The notes under the pieces: model-generated | Seen by the model: only the letters and a program-made list of their open reading frames with translations | Database searches by the model: none | Told to the model about the DNA's origin: nothing | DNA from: an uncultured SAR86 cluster bacterium | GTDB lineage: Bacteria > Pseudomonadota > Gammaproteobacteria > Magnimaribacterales > D2472 | Length of the DNA stretch: 64,000 nt | Direction: 5' to 3' | Assembly: GCA_905181595.1 (NCBI GenBank) | Contig: CAJIYI010000001.1 | Coordinates: forward strand, 401,938 to 465,937 | Made by a program: the position numbers and the translations under genes | In this document: piece by piece, positions 44,886 to 54,134 of the stretch | Layout: every line of letters begins with the position of its first letter | Position numbering within the stretch: the stretch's first letter is position 1

Positions 44886-46169
44886 TTATTGATTTTTGAA
44901 ATGTTCAAAGATTGAGGTAATTTCAGTGATATTGTTTATTGAGCTTTGACCATTCCTATGCTTTAGCTCAACTTCCCCCGACTCTAAAAAATTATTCCCT
45001 ATAATTATATTGACTGGTATGCCAATTAATTCAGCATCTTTCATCTTGGTACCATAGCCATCTTTTCTATCATCTAGGATTACTTCATAGCCCATAACTT
45101 GCAGTTGCTCACTTAAGTTGTTTGCAGCTTCAGCAATTTTTGGTTCCTTGGTATAACCAATAGCGACAATATTTACTTCATATGGCGCAATTGATTCTGG
45201 CCATAAGATACCTTTGTCATCATTATTTTGCTCAATTGCGGCAGCAACAAGTCTTGATACTCCAATCCCGTAACAGCCCATAAATAAATCAACAGCCCTG
45301 CCTTCTTGATTTAACACGTTAACTTTCATTAACTCTGTATAGATTTTTCCTAGCTGAAAGATGTGACCAACTTCAATACCTTTTTTAATCTCAATAACCC
45401 CATTCCCATCAGGAGATGGCTTGCCTTCTAGAGTGCTAATATCTTGCTCCCTCATCTCAGCAATAGCTCTGTATTTATTGCAAATTCAGATGCATCACTA
45501 ATAGCTATAGTATCTTCACCATTTTCCGCCAATACATGAAATTCTTCTGAGGCATCTCCACCAATTGCACCAGAATCTGCCTTTACTATTTTATATTCTA
45601 GGCCAATTCTTTCTAGAATTTTTTTATAGGTATTCCTCATTAGGAGATATGTTTCTTGTAATGAAGCCTCATCAATATTGAAACTATATGAATCTTTCAT
45701 TAAAAATTCTCTACCCCTCATTACGCCATACCTTGGTCGAATTTCATCTCTAAATTTTGTTTGAATTTGATAGATATTTAACGGAAGTTCTTTATAGCTC
45801 TTTACATTATTTCTTACTAAGTCTGTGATGACCTCTTCGTGAGTAGGGCCCAAGCAGAAATCTCTATCATGCCTATCCTTAAATCTTAATAATTCTGGTC
45901 CCATTTTCTCCCAGCGCTTTGTCTCTTCCCATAATTCTTTTGGATGCACCATAGGCATCAAGACCTCCTGTGCTCCAGATTGATCCATCTCGTCTCGCAC
46001 AATATTCTCTATTTTACGAAGAACCTTTAATCCCAATGGAAGCCAAGTGTATATTCCCGACGAGACCTTTCTGATCATCCCGGCTCTGAGCATTAGTTGA
46101 TGGCTAATTACTTCAGCATCCTGAGGTGAATCTTTTAAAGTTGGTATGAAAACTCTTTGACCAAAACAT
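44886..46169 (-). CDS. proS: Prolyl-tRNA synthetase, short form without editing insertion (two apparent frameshifts)
   Basis: Charges tRNA-Pro. It is split over three frames. The true N-terminus ([20 protein letters not shown]) has a fitting ATG at 46169 one base out of frame, restored by removing one T from TTTT at 46163-46166. The main N-terminal part ([59 protein letters not shown]) runs to a stop at 45452. The C-terminal part ([12 protein letters not shown]-like, [27 protein letters not shown]-like) continues in another frame from about 45470. The 180-residue INS editing domain is absent between FAINTE and [18 protein letters not shown]. With both bases corrected it is about 427 aa, like alphaproteobacterial enzymes. 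Confidence 0.88.
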
Positions 46170-46223
46170 TTTTTATATTTGAATATTCATTTAGTTTATA
46201 ATTTTATATTTTTTTAGACACTT

Positions 46224-46508
46224 ATGCCGATTTATGATTACAAATGCTCTAATTGCGAGCACCAATTTGAATTAATTCAGAAATTTTCTGATCAGCCTGC
46301 TGAAATTTGCCCTCAATGCAGTCAAAAATCTGTTCAGAAATTAGTATCAGCTCCTTCCTTTAGGTTGAAGGGCGGCGGCTGGTATGAAACAGATTTTAAA
46401 ACTGGTGCTAAAAAGAATATAGTAGATGCTAAAGATGATAAGGCTAGCAAACCAAAAGAACCAAAAAAAACTACAGATACATCTCCGAGCTCTGGCACGG
46501 AAAAATAA
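46224..46508 (+). CDS. FmdB/CxxC zinc-ribbon regulatory-type small protein
   Basis: A 94-aa protein with a single zinc ribbon: CSNC at residues 8-11 and CPQC at 31-34, within YDYKCSNCEHQFELIQKF. The family signature GGGWYETDFKTGAKK follows, then a low-complexity K/P/S tail. The family is often annotated FmdB regulator, but its function is not established. It lies 22 bases upstream of aspS, a conserved place in proteobacteria, and is divergent from proS. Confidence 0.85.
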   Translation: MPIYDYKCSNCEHQFELIQKFSDQPAEICPQCSQKSVQKLVSAPSFRLKGGGWYETDFKTGAKKNIVDAKDDKASKPKEPKKTTDTSPSSGTEK

Positions 46509-46530
46509 ATTTTAAAAAGGAAGTTAAAAA

Positions 46531-48285
46531 ATGCGATCACACTACTGCGGGGATATTCAAAGTTCAGATATTGGTGCAGAGGTTGAGATTTCAGGCTGGG
46601 TTCACAAAAGAAGAGATCATGGAGGTGTTATTTTTTTAGATATCAGAGATCTACATGGAATAGTGCAGGTAGTTTTTAATCCAGAATCTAAAGATACATT
46701 TGACCTTGCAGATTCATGCAGAAGTGAGTTTGTTATAAATATCAAAGGCTTAGTAAGGGCAAGGATTGAAGGAGCGATCAATCCAAAGATGGCAACAGGT
46801 GAAATTGAGATTGAAGCCCAGAGCTTGATCATTTACTCCAAAGCATTAACGCCTAAGTTCCCTTTGGATGATTATCAAGAGGTCAATGAAGATGTTAGAT
46901 TAAAAAATAGATTTCTTGATTTAAGAAGGCCGGATGTTAATGATAGATTGATCAAAAGATCAAAAATTACTTCAAAAATTAGATCAGTTTTAGAGTCAAA
47001 TAATTTTCATGAGATTGAAACTCCAATCTTAACAAGAGCGACGCCAGAAGGCGCTCGTGATTATTTGGTGCCTAGCAGAGTCCACCCGGGTGAATTCTTT
47101 GCTTTACCTCAATCACCTCAACTATTTAAACAACTTTTAATGATAGGTGGCCTGGATAAGTATTATCAAATTGCCAAATGCTTTAGGGATGAGGATTTGC
47201 GAGCAGACAGACAGCCTGAATTTACTCAAGTTGATATAGAAGCTTCATTTGTCACCACTGAAGATATTATAAATTTGGGAGAGGATCTTATTACCTCTTT
47301 ATTGGCTGAATTCACAAACTACGAACCCATCGAAGTCCCTCGCATTAAATATAAAGATGCTATTACTAAGTATGGTTGCGATAAACCAGATCTTAGAATT
47401 CCATTAGAGCTTGAAGATATTTCTGAGCTTATGAAAAATGAAGAATTTAAAGTATTTTCTGGACCGGCAAATGATCCGAAGGCAAGAGTGGTTGCGCTTC
47501 GTGTTCCAGGAGCAGCTGAACTTACCAGAAAGAAAATTGATGAATATACTGATTTTGTAGGGAAGTTAGGCGCAAAAGGATTAGCGTATATCAAAGTGGT
47601 AGCCTTGGAAGAAGAAAACGGTCTCCAATCCCCAATTTTAAAATTCCTTGATCAAGCAACTGTTAATTCAGTAACTTCCGCCCTTAAAGTTGAAAACGGT
47701 GACATGATTTTCTTTGGTGCGGGCAATGCCAATGTAGTTAATTTATCTATGAGCTCCCTTATAAAAAAACTAGCTGATGATCTAGACCTTTATGTATCTG
47801 AATGGGCGCCTTGCTGGATCGTTGACTTTCCTATGTTCGAGAGAACCAAGGAAAATAAATTAACTTCTTTGCATCATCCCTTTACGCTTCCAGTCGTAAC
47901 TATTGACGAACTTGCTAACAATCCAGATGAGGCGCTGGCTTGTGCCTATGATTTTGTGTTGAACGGATATGAGTTAGGTGGAGGTTCTTTAAGGGTCCAC
48001 GATCCAGTAATGCAGAGTGAGATATTTAAGATACTCGGAATCTCATCAGAGGAAGCGGACGAAAAATTTGGGTTTTTATTATCTGCCTTATCTTCTGGTT
48101 GCCCGCCGCATGGAGGTATTGCTTTTGGATTAGATAGAATAGTTATGCTCCTGACAGGCACAACCAATATAAGAGACGTGATAGCATTCCCTAAAACACA
48201 AAGTGCCTCCTGCTTGCTAACAAATGCCCCTGGAGAGGTTACTCTCAGCTCAACTAGAGGAGTTACACGTGCAATCAACGGTTGA
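46531..48285 (+). CDS. aspS: Aspartyl-tRNA synthetase
   Basis: Class II synthetase for tRNA-Asp. The 584 aa have an N-terminal OB fold ([22 protein letters not shown] about 20-41), motif 1 near [20 protein letters not shown], motif 2 near [19 protein letters not shown], the bacterial GAD insertion domain (about 280-420), and motif 3 [16 protein letters not shown] (about 528-543). A good ribosome-binding site (AAAGGAAG) precedes it. yebC follows after 13 bases. Confidence 0.98.
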   Translation: MRSHYCGDIQSSDIGAEVEISGWVHKRRDHGGVIFLDIRDLHGIVQVVFNPESKDTFDLADSCRSEFVINIKGLVRARIEGAINPKMATGEIEIEAQSLIIYSKALTPKFPLDDYQEVNEDVRLKNRFLDLRRPDVNDRLIKRSKITSKIRSVLESNNFHEIETPILTRATPEGARDYLVPSRVHPGEFFALPQSPQLFKQLLMIGGLDKYYQIAKCFRDEDLRADRQPEFTQVDIEASFVTTEDIINLGEDLITSLLAEFTNYEPIEVPRIKYKDAITKYGCDKPDLRIPLELEDISELMKNEEFKVFSGPANDPKARVVALRVPGAAELTRKKIDEYTDFVGKLGAKGLAYIKVVALEEENGLQSPILKFLDQATVNSVTSALKVENGDMIFFGAGNANVVNLSMSSLIKKLADDLDLYVSEWAPCWIVDFPMFERTKENKLTSLHHPFTLPVVTIDELANNPDEALACAYDFVLNGYELGGGSLRVHDPVMQSEIFKILGISSEEADEKFGFLLSALSSGCPPHGGIAFGLDRIVMLLTGTTNIRDVIAFPKTQSASCLLTNAPGEVTLSSTRGVTRAING

Positions 48286-48298
48286 GAAGGAATAGATT

Positions 48299-49039
48299 AT
48301 GGCAGGACATTCAAAATGGGCCAATATTAAACATCGCAAGGCTAGACAGGATGCATCTAGAGGCAAGATTTGGACTAAAGTAATAAGAGAAATTACAGTT
48401 GCTGCAAAAGGTGGCCCTGATCCAGATGATAATCCCAGGTTAAGATTAGCATTGGATAAAGCAAATGCTTCTAATATGCCGAAAGATACTATCAAACGAG
48501 CAATACAAAAAGGCTCAGGTACTGGTGAAATGGGCATAATTGAAGAGCTTGTTTTTGAAGGGTATGGACCTAATGGAGTTGCTATTTTAGTTGAGACTAT
48601 GACTGACAATAGAAATAGAACAGTAGCCGATGTGCGTCATGCTTTTTCTAAGTTTGGAGGGAATATGGGGACTGATGGTTCCGTAGCATATTTATTCAAC
48701 AAACTTGGCGTAATTCATATTGCAAACTCCTATGAAGAAGACTTTATTATGGAGGTAGCTTTAGAGGCAGGAGCAGAAGACTTTGTGGTTACTGAAGACT
48801 ACTTTGAAATTATCACCACCCCAATTAACCTTTCTGATGTCGCTGCAGCTTTGCAAGAAAAAGATATAGAAACTTTAAATGCTGAAACAACCATGAGAGC
48901 AGAAACATTAGTTCATCTCGATCAAGAAGCATCAGAAAAAGTTCTAAAAATTATGAATTTTATGGATGACCTAGATGATGTCCAAGAGGTTCATACCAAT
49001 GCTGAATTCCCAGATGATTTTGTTGATGAAGAGGCATAG
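48299..49039 (+). CDS. yebC: YebC/TACO1-family protein
   Basis: A 246-aa member of the YebC/PmpR/TACO1 family, variously described as a transcriptional regulator or a factor that helps translate proline-rich stretches. Diagnostic blocks are AGHSKWANIKHRKARQDASRG (residues 2-22), ASNMPKDTIKRAIQKGSG and EGYGPNGVAILVETMTDNRNRTV. It lies after aspS, as in Pseudomonas, where ruvCAB would come next. Here a different nuclease gene follows. Confidence 0.96.
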   Translation: MAGHSKWANIKHRKARQDASRGKIWTKVIREITVAAKGGPDPDDNPRLRLALDKANASNMPKDTIKRAIQKGSGTGEMGIIEELVFEGYGPNGVAILVETMTDNRNRTVADVRHAFSKFGGNMGTDGSVAYLFNKLGVIHIANSYEEDFIMEVALEAGAEDFVVTEDYFEIITTPINLSDVAAALQEKDIETLNAETTMRAETLVHLDQEASEKVLKIMNFMDDLDDVQEVHTNAEFPDDFVDEEA

Positions 49040-49041
49040 TC

Positions 49042-49464
49042 TTGGCAATTAACTCAAGAACAAAAGGGGCTAATTTTGAAAGAGAAATTGGTAACTTGTT
49101 GGTGCAAGAGCTCAATCTAACCCAGCCTGTGAAAAGGATTTTAGAGCAAACAAGAACAAAGGAATTACCTGATCTTAAATTAGGGCGCTGGTGCATTGAA
49201 TGCAAGAGGTATGGTGATGGTGCGGAGCCTTCAGCAGAATGGTGGGATCAGGTTTTAGCTGCAACTCCCCCTGGAGAATTTCCAGCATTAATTTATAAAT
49301 TTAATCGCAGACCAATCAAAGTTAGAATTTTAGCAGGTACATTAGTCCCGGAATTAGATTTTTCTCCAATGACCATTGATCTAATGTGGGAAGATTACAT
49401 TGAAATTCTTCGCTACCTTTTTCAAGTAGATATCGAGCAACATGAAGCCTCTATTCAAGTGTAA
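49042..49464 (+). CDS. PD-(D/E)XK-type nuclease, Holliday-junction-resolvase-like, in the ruvCAB position
   Basis: A 140-aa protein starting at TTG 49042, 2 bases after yebC. The layout matches small PD-(D/E)XK nucleases: SRTKGANFEREIGNLL (Glu13 or Glu15), a strand ending in PDL (Asp44), then WCIECKRY (Glu53, Lys55), and an aromatic WWDQV helix. Similar proteins are annotated in phages as Holliday-junction resolvases. Its 3' end overlaps ybgC by 23 bases. In relatives, yebC is followed by ruvC-ruvA-ruvB and then ybgC, so this gene replaces that block. Resolvase activity is inferred; a restriction or repair nuclease is possible. Confidence 0.72.
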   Translation: MAINSRTKGANFEREIGNLLVQELNLTQPVKRILEQTRTKELPDLKLGRWCIECKRYGDGAEPSAEWWDQVLAATPPGEFPALIYKFNRRPIKVRILAGTLVPELDFSPMTIDLMWEDYIEILRYLFQVDIEQHEASIQV

Positions 49465-49852
49465 CGACTTTATTTGCAAGATTTTTGTTGAAGACACGGA
49501 TTTTCAGGGCGTGGTTTATCACGCCAATTATCTCAAGTACTTTGAAAGATCTAGATCTCAATTTTTAGCAGATCACCACCTCTCTCAGACTGATGCATTG
49601 CTAAACATGGAATCATATGTCGTTAAAAAAATAGATTTAGAATTTTGTACACCAGCAAAACTTGAGGATACATTAATCATAAAAACCAATGCAGTGCTTG
49701 CAAGCAAGGCTCGCATACAATTTCTTCAGTCAGCTGTTAATCAAAAAAATGATACACTCATTTGCAAGGGACTGGTTGAGGTTTGTTACTTAGATAGTAC
49801 CAAAAATAAACCAAAAGCTTTTCCTGATAGCTTATTAGCTCTATTTAGGTAA
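49442..49852 (+). CDS. ybgC: Acyl-CoA thioesterase YbgC
   Basis: Hotdog-fold thioesterase at the head of the tol-pal operon; in E. coli it acts on short acyl-CoAs and binds acyl carrier protein. The 136 aa contain VEDTDFQGVVYHANYLKYFERSR (the family signature with catalytic Asp18), then a standard hotdog strand pattern. The signature has Phe where Ala or Gly is common in the DTD-x-x-GVV part. It starts within the previous nuclease gene; tolQ follows after 5 bases. Confidence 0.94.
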   Translation: MKPLFKCNDFICKIFVEDTDFQGVVYHANYLKYFERSRSQFLADHHLSQTDALLNMESYVVKKIDLEFCTPAKLEDTLIIKTNAVLASKARIQFLQSAVNQKNDTLICKGLVEVCYLDSTKNKPKAFPDSLLALFR

Positions 49853-49857
49853 TACAC

Positions 49858-50538
49858 ATGGAAAACTTTTCAATCATAGATTTATTTCTTCAAGCCAGTC
49901 TTATTGTCCAGTTGGTTATGATCGTATTACTTGTGGTTTCAGTCTTATCCTGGATTGTAATTTTTGAAAGATATTTTAATTTAAATAAAATCAAAGCAGC
50001 TAATAGGGCATTCGAAGATCAATTTTGGTCTGGCGAAGATTTAAATGAGTTATATGAGATTGTTGGAAATATTCCTCGCGATGAATTGACTGGGTCAAGA
50101 AATGTTTTTAAGCATGGCTTCAGAGAATTTCTGAGATTGGCGGATGGTCAAAAAATTTCCATCGAAGATTTGGAGAGTGTCAATCGCGCCATAAGAGTTT
50201 CGTTGGCAAGAGAAGAAGATTCATTGATGAAGCACTTACCCTTTTTGGCAAATGTTGGTTCTGTTAGTCCATATGTAGGGTTATTTGGAACAGTCTGGGG
50301 AATAATCAATTCATTTCAAGGTCTTTCCGATGCAACTCAAGCAACCATCAATGCTGTAGCTCCGGGTATTTCTGAGGCGCTAGTTGCAACTGCATTAGGG
50401 TTATTTGCTGCAATACCAGCAGTCGTTGCCTACAATCGTTTTGCTTCTGAATCTGACTCTCAGCTTCAGCAATCTTCAATATTTGGTGAAGAGCTTGCCA
50501 GCATACTTTACAGACAAACTGTCAAAGAAAAGAATTGA
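49858..50538 (+). CDS. tolQ: Tol-Pal system proton channel subunit TolQ
   Basis: Inner-membrane protein that uses the proton motive force with TolR to drive TolA during constriction. The 226 aa have three transmembrane helices (about 11-37, 130-160, 170-195). The family region PFLANVGSVSPYVGLFGTVWGIINSFQGL (about 129-157) and APGISEALVATALGLFAAIPAVVAYN are typical. The stop overlaps the tolR start by 4 bases. Confidence 0.97.
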   Translation: MENFSIIDLFLQASLIVQLVMIVLLVVSVLSWIVIFERYFNLNKIKAANRAFEDQFWSGEDLNELYEIVGNIPRDELTGSRNVFKHGFREFLRLADGQKISIEDLESVNRAIRVSLAREEDSLMKHLPFLANVGSVSPYVGLFGTVWGIINSFQGLSDATQATINAVAPGISEALVATALGLFAAIPAVVAYNRFASESDSQLQQSSIFGEELASILYRQTVKEKN

Positions 50539-50957
50539 TTTACCGAATTGGCAAGAGAAAAAAGCTCAATGCAGAAATTAATGTAGTTCCATACATTGAT
50601 GTGATGCTTGTATTGCTCATAATTTTTATGGTTTTATCTCCTCTGCTTATTCAGGGTATCGAGGTAAATTTACCTAAAACAGACACCACTAAAATGTCTA
50701 TTTCTAGCGAGCCTTTAGTTATTTCTATAGATGCAAAGGGTGAATACTTTCTTAATCTAGGAGAGGAGCAGCTACCAATTTCATTAATGGAATTGAAGAG
50801 CAAAGCCAAGATCATTTATGAGGCTAATCCAGAAATTGAAATTGTATTTAAGAGTGACTCAAAGGTACCATTTGATTTTGTCGCAAAGGGAATGGCGAGC
50901 ATTCAAAGTTTAGGAATACAGAAAATTGGTATTGTGACTTCAGGTTATGACAGCTAA
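50535..50957 (+). CDS. tolR: Tol-Pal system protein TolR
   Basis: Bitopic partner of TolQ. Starts at TTG 50535, overlapping the tolQ stop. The 140 aa have one helix (about 19-37) with the proton-conducting Asp in the membrane motif: INVVPYIDVMLVLLIIFMV (Asp23). The periplasmic domain follows. An alternative later start would cut into the conserved helix, so TTG is preferred. tolA follows with an 11-base overlap. Confidence 0.95.
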   Translation: MIYRIGKRKKLNAEINVVPYIDVMLVLLIIFMVLSPLLIQGIEVNLPKTDTTKMSISSEPLVISIDAKGEYFLNLGEEQLPISLMELKSKAKIIYEANPEIEIVFKSDSKVPFDFVAKGMASIQSLGIQKIGIVTSGYDS

Positions 50958-51579
50958 CTTAAGATATCTCAATGCCTCTTTTTTTTCATTTTGCTTTCAT
51001 GCAGCAATTTTTCTATATTTATATGGGACGTTTAACAGCAACTCATCACAAAATCTGTTAATTTCAAAACCATTGCAAGTAGAGCTCAAGTTTGAATCTG
51101 AGATTAAGTCAGCTAAGCAAGAGACTGTGAATCCTAAATCCCTTGATAGCCGTCAGATGCAAAAACAAGTCACCCAAGCAGCTGCATTGGAATCAAGCGA
51201 ATTAAGGCTAGCCATTGAAGAAAGTATGCTTTATTCCAATCTATCAGACTTATTAGAACAAGAAGAAAGTATCAGTCTGTCTCAAGAGCAGGAGCAAATA
51301 TTTTTTTATAGCCAAAAAATTATTAACACCATAGAAAATGCTTGGATGAAACCAAGAAATATCCCTGAGGGCTTAGTGGCTAATTTAAGACTGCATATTC
51401 TGTCAACTGGCCGTATCTCTAAGGTGTATCTTATCAAAAGTAGTGGCAATATTCGATTTGATAACTCTGCACTTCAAGCTGTCCGGAGGGTGGAAACTCT
51501 AAATTTTTTCAACGAAATACCGTCCTCACTTTATAAAAAAGAGTTCAAGAAAATAGCAGTTAGCTTCAAACCATCATGA
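50947..51579 (+). CDS. tolA: Tol-Pal system protein TolA
   Basis: Inner-membrane protein whose C-terminal domain reaches Pal and TolB at the outer membrane. At 210 aa it is much shorter than in E. coli (421 aa), because the long alanine-rich helical domain is almost absent. It has one N-terminal transmembrane segment (about 9-25), a short polar linker, and a TonB/TolA-type C-terminal domain (about 115-205; NTIENAWMKPRNIPEGLVANLRLHIL at the start, IRFDNSALQAVRRVE). The call rests on that domain and position between tolR and tolB. Confidence 0.88.
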   Translation: MTANLRYLNASFFSFCFHAAIFLYLYGTFNSNSSQNLLISKPLQVELKFESEIKSAKQETVNPKSLDSRQMQKQVTQAAALESSELRLAIEESMLYSNLSDLLEQEESISLSQEQEQIFFYSQKIINTIENAWMKPRNIPEGLVANLRLHILSTGRISKVYLIKSSGNIRFDNSALQAVRRVETLNFFNEIPSSLYKKEFKKIAVSFKPS

Positions 51580-52859
51580 AAAAAATATCTCTTTTTGCAT
51601 TATTTGTTTTGCCTTTATTTTGCGCAAGCGAACTTTTTCTAGAAATAACTAAGGGCTCGGAGGATCCATTTAAAGTGGCAATGATCCCTTTTGCTGGAAA
51701 TGCAAGCGTGTCTAAAAAATTAAATAAAGTTATCCGCAATGATTTAAGTAGAACAGGTGAATTTTCTTTGCTTGATGAGCGTCTATTACTCCCGCTTGAA
51801 GTAGAAAATGAGGAGATTAACTACCAAGATTGGAGACTGCTTGGAATGGATTATCTGGTAGTAGGCAATATTGTTAAAGAAAAGAACTCTATTGATGTGA
51901 GTTATGAGATTTACGATATACAAAAAAGACGAAAAATTCGAAGCTCAAAAGTATTTGGATTACCAAATCAACTTAGGCAGCTTGCTCATTACACCAGTGA
52001 CGGCATATATGAATCAATTGCAGGAATTAAAGGTATTGCCTCAACTAAGCTTCTTTACGTGAATGAAATTAAATCAGAGGATATTAAATCTAGATATCGT
52101 TTGATGTTAGCTGATTCAGATGGCGCAAATGAACAGACTCTTTTGAGTAGCTCAGAGCCAATTATCTCTCCGTCTTGGTCTCCAGATGGTAAAAAGGTTG
52201 CATATGTATCATTTGAAACAGGCTTAGCTAAAGTTTATATTCAAAATATTGCTTCCGGAAAGAGGGAATCAGTTCTCTCCAAGAATACTCAAATTAGCTC
52301 TCCATCTTGGTCTCCAGATGGTAAGTACTTATCTTTAACTATCTATCAAGATGGGAATGCTGAGATATATATTCTTCGATTAAGGGACAAAACATTAACT
52401 AGGATGACTAATCAATTTGCAATTGATACAGAGTCCTCATGGTCACCAAAGGGCAATAAAATACTTTTTACAAGCGGGAGATCAGGATCTCCTCAAATTT
52501 ATGAATTAGATTTAAGAAGATTGAATTCCAAAGCTAAGAGAATTTCTTTTGAAGGAAGTTACAACGCCAAGGCTAGCTATCTTCCGAACGAGGAAGGGAT
52601 CATCTTTGTTCATCGCTCAACAGATGGTTTATTTCATATAGCGCTTAAATATAAAAAAGAAAACTTTATAAGAATATTAACTGAAGCAAAGATGGACGAA
52701 TCTCCAAGTGTTGCTCCGAACGGTAATATGGTAATCTATGGAATAACTGAAGGAGATCAAAGCATGCTTGCAGGCTTTAGCTTGAGCGGCGCAACTTTTA
52801 AGCTGCCAGCATCTAAAGGAGAGGTCAGAGAGCCCGCTTGGTCAAATTTTTTAAGATAA
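51576..52859 (+). CDS. tolB: Tol-Pal system translocation protein TolB
   Basis: Periplasmic protein that binds Pal and cycles with TolA. The 427 aa start with a signal peptide (about 1-17). A mixed N-terminal domain (about 30-160) follows, then a six-bladed beta-propeller with PD40 repeats (SPSWSPDGKKVAYVSFE, SPSWSPDGKYLSLT, ESSWSPKGNKILFTSGR, VAPNGNMVIYG). The start overlaps tolA by 4 bases. The N-terminal TolA box is divergent and not confidently located. Confidence 0.95.
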   Translation: MKKISLFALFVLPLFCASELFLEITKGSEDPFKVAMIPFAGNASVSKKLNKVIRNDLSRTGEFSLLDERLLLPLEVENEEINYQDWRLLGMDYLVVGNIVKEKNSIDVSYEIYDIQKRRKIRSSKVFGLPNQLRQLAHYTSDGIYESIAGIKGIASTKLLYVNEIKSEDIKSRYRLMLADSDGANEQTLLSSSEPIISPSWSPDGKKVAYVSFETGLAKVYIQNIASGKRESVLSKNTQISSPSWSPDGKYLSLTIYQDGNAEIYILRLRDKTLTRMTNQFAIDTESSWSPKGNKILFTSGRSGSPQIYELDLRRLNSKAKRISFEGSYNAKASYLPNEEGIIFVHRSTDGLFHIALKYKKENFIRILTEAKMDESPSVAPNGNMVIYGITEGDQSMLAGFSLSGATFKLPASKGEVREPAWSNFLR

Positions 52860-52876
52860 AATACTCGGATAATATT

Positions 52877-53353
52877 ATGATACATAGACCTTTAAATACT
52901 GTTTTTGCTTCTTTGGCATTAATTCTTTTTTCAGCATGCAGCTCACTGCAAGTAACAGAGGAATCTGTTTCAAATCAAGCTGTGGCTGGAGTTACAGTTT
53001 CTTCAAAATCTACTGCCACTCAAGCTGTTTTAGCTAATGCTGTTGTCTACTTTGAATATGATGAATTCACCCTTACGAGTAAATCAATTCAGGCATTAAA
53101 AGGTGTTGTAGAACTAATGAACAAAAATAATAAAATTACTTTATCACTTGAAGGCCATGCTGATGAAAGGGGTACAAGAGAATATAATTTAGCTCTAGGT
53201 CAACGTCGATCTGAATCAGTAGCAAATTATTTGATTGCTAATGGTATCAAGCGAAGTCAACTTTCTGTAAAAAGCTATGGAGAGGAACGACCTCTATCCT
53301 TAGGTTCCAATGATTCAGCTTGGTCAAAAAATAGAAGAGTAGAAATTAGATAG
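52877..53353 (+). CDS. pal: Peptidoglycan-associated lipoprotein Pal
   Basis: Outer-membrane lipoprotein that binds peptidoglycan through meso-DAP. The 158 aa from the ATG at 52877 begin with a lipoprotein signal ending FSAC (Cys21). The OmpA-like domain covers about 50-158: VYFEYDEFTLTSKSIQAL, LEGHADERGTREYNLALGQRR with the DAP-binding Asp and Arg, and the C-terminal SWSKNRRVEI. An upstream TTG at 52838 would add residues before the signal peptide and is unlikely. Confidence 0.95.
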   Translation: MIHRPLNTVFASLALILFSACSSLQVTEESVSNQAVAGVTVSSKSTATQAVLANAVVYFEYDEFTLTSKSIQALKGVVELMNKNNKITLSLEGHADERGTREYNLALGQRRSESVANYLIANGIKRSQLSVKSYGEERPLSLGSNDSAWSKNRRVEIR

Positions 53354-53364
53354 TTTAAATTCTC

Positions 53365-54000
53365 ATGAAACTCTTTTTTGCTGTTTTGCTATCGACTCCT
53401 TTGTTTATAGAATCACAGGAAGTTGATGCTGGAGATATTTTATTTTTAAAAGTACAAGAGTTAGAAGGTGAAATTTCTGCTCTTAGAAGTGAGTTGGAAT
53501 CACAGGCATATCTGATCGACAAGCTTTTAAATGAAAATCAAAGCAAGGTTGAAATAAATAATACTGTCGATACTCAAGCTCAAGTTGCTGAAAATTCATT
53601 TAGATTTGAAGGTATCAATGATGGGCAAAGTATAGATGAGGTCTATGAGCAGGCTATTTCTCAGCTAAATAATAAGAATTTTGAAGATGCTAAAAAATCT
53701 TTTGTGTATCTTGCAGATAATTTTAGTGATGATGAAAAAATTCCTCTGAGTTTATTTTGGCTTGGAGAGATTTCATTGCTGGAATCCAATCTTGAGCAAA
53801 GTGAAACTTTTTTTCAGTTACTTGCAGTTAACCATCCAGATCACTGGAGAACACCTCTAGCTCATAAGAAAATAGGTGATATCTTGATGATGTCTGGCGA
53901 GCTAGGTGCCGCAAAGATTAAATACCAATTTGTTGTTCAAACTTATCCCAATAATGCAGCTTCTTCTTTAGCCTTGCAGTTATTGGAAAATATGGAATAA
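53365..54000 (+). CDS. cpoB: Cell division coordinator CpoB (YbgF)
   Basis: Periplasmic protein that links Tol-Pal to PBP1B at the septum. The 211 aa have a signal peptide (about 1-17), an N-terminal coiled coil (about 27-60; LKVQELEGEISALRSELES), a polar linker, and C-terminal TPR repeats (about 90-208; YEQAISQLNNKNFEDAKKSF, FWLGEISLLESNLEQSETFF, KIGDILMMSGELGAAKIKYQ). It closes the tol-pal operon. tRNA-Lys lies 27 bases downstream. Confidence 0.93.
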   Translation: MKLFFAVLLSTPLFIESQEVDAGDILFLKVQELEGEISALRSELESQAYLIDKLLNENQSKVEINNTVDTQAQVAENSFRFEGINDGQSIDEVYEQAISQLNNKNFEDAKKSFVYLADNFSDDEKIPLSLFWLGEISLLESNLEQSETFFQLLAVNHPDHWRTPLAHKKIGDILMMSGELGAAKIKYQFVVQTYPNNAASSLALQLLENME

Positions 54001-54027
54001 TCACCTTTTTTTATGAAATCCTATCTT

Positions 54028-54103
54028 GGGTCGCTAGCTCAGCTGGTAGAGCAGTTCGCTTTTAACGAATTGGTCACAGGTTCGAATCCTGTGCGACCCA
54101 CCA
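54028..54103 (+). tRNA. tRNA-Lys (anticodon TTT)
   Basis: A 76-base cloverleaf with a genome-encoded CCA at 54101-54103. The acceptor stem is GGGTCGC with GCGACCC; the D loop contains AGCTGGTAGAG; the anticodon stem pairs GTTCG with CGAAT (one G-U pair) around the loop CTTTTAA; the T arm is CACAG-GTTCGAATC-CTGTG. It follows cpoB and precedes a transporter gene on the same strand. T-rich sequence follows, but no clear terminator. Confidence 0.98.
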
Positions 54104-54134
54104 TTAATTTTTCTATTTTTGTAGCTCTAAATTA

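Noticed and set aside
46224-46508. FmdB gene as a regulator of amide metabolism
   Set aside because: Only a zinc ribbon and a low-complexity tail are seen, and there are no amidase genes; the family name is historical.
49042-49464. Prophage remnant
   Set aside because: The nuclease looks phage-like but no other phage gene, integrase or att-like repeat occurs nearby, and it is tightly packed between core genes.
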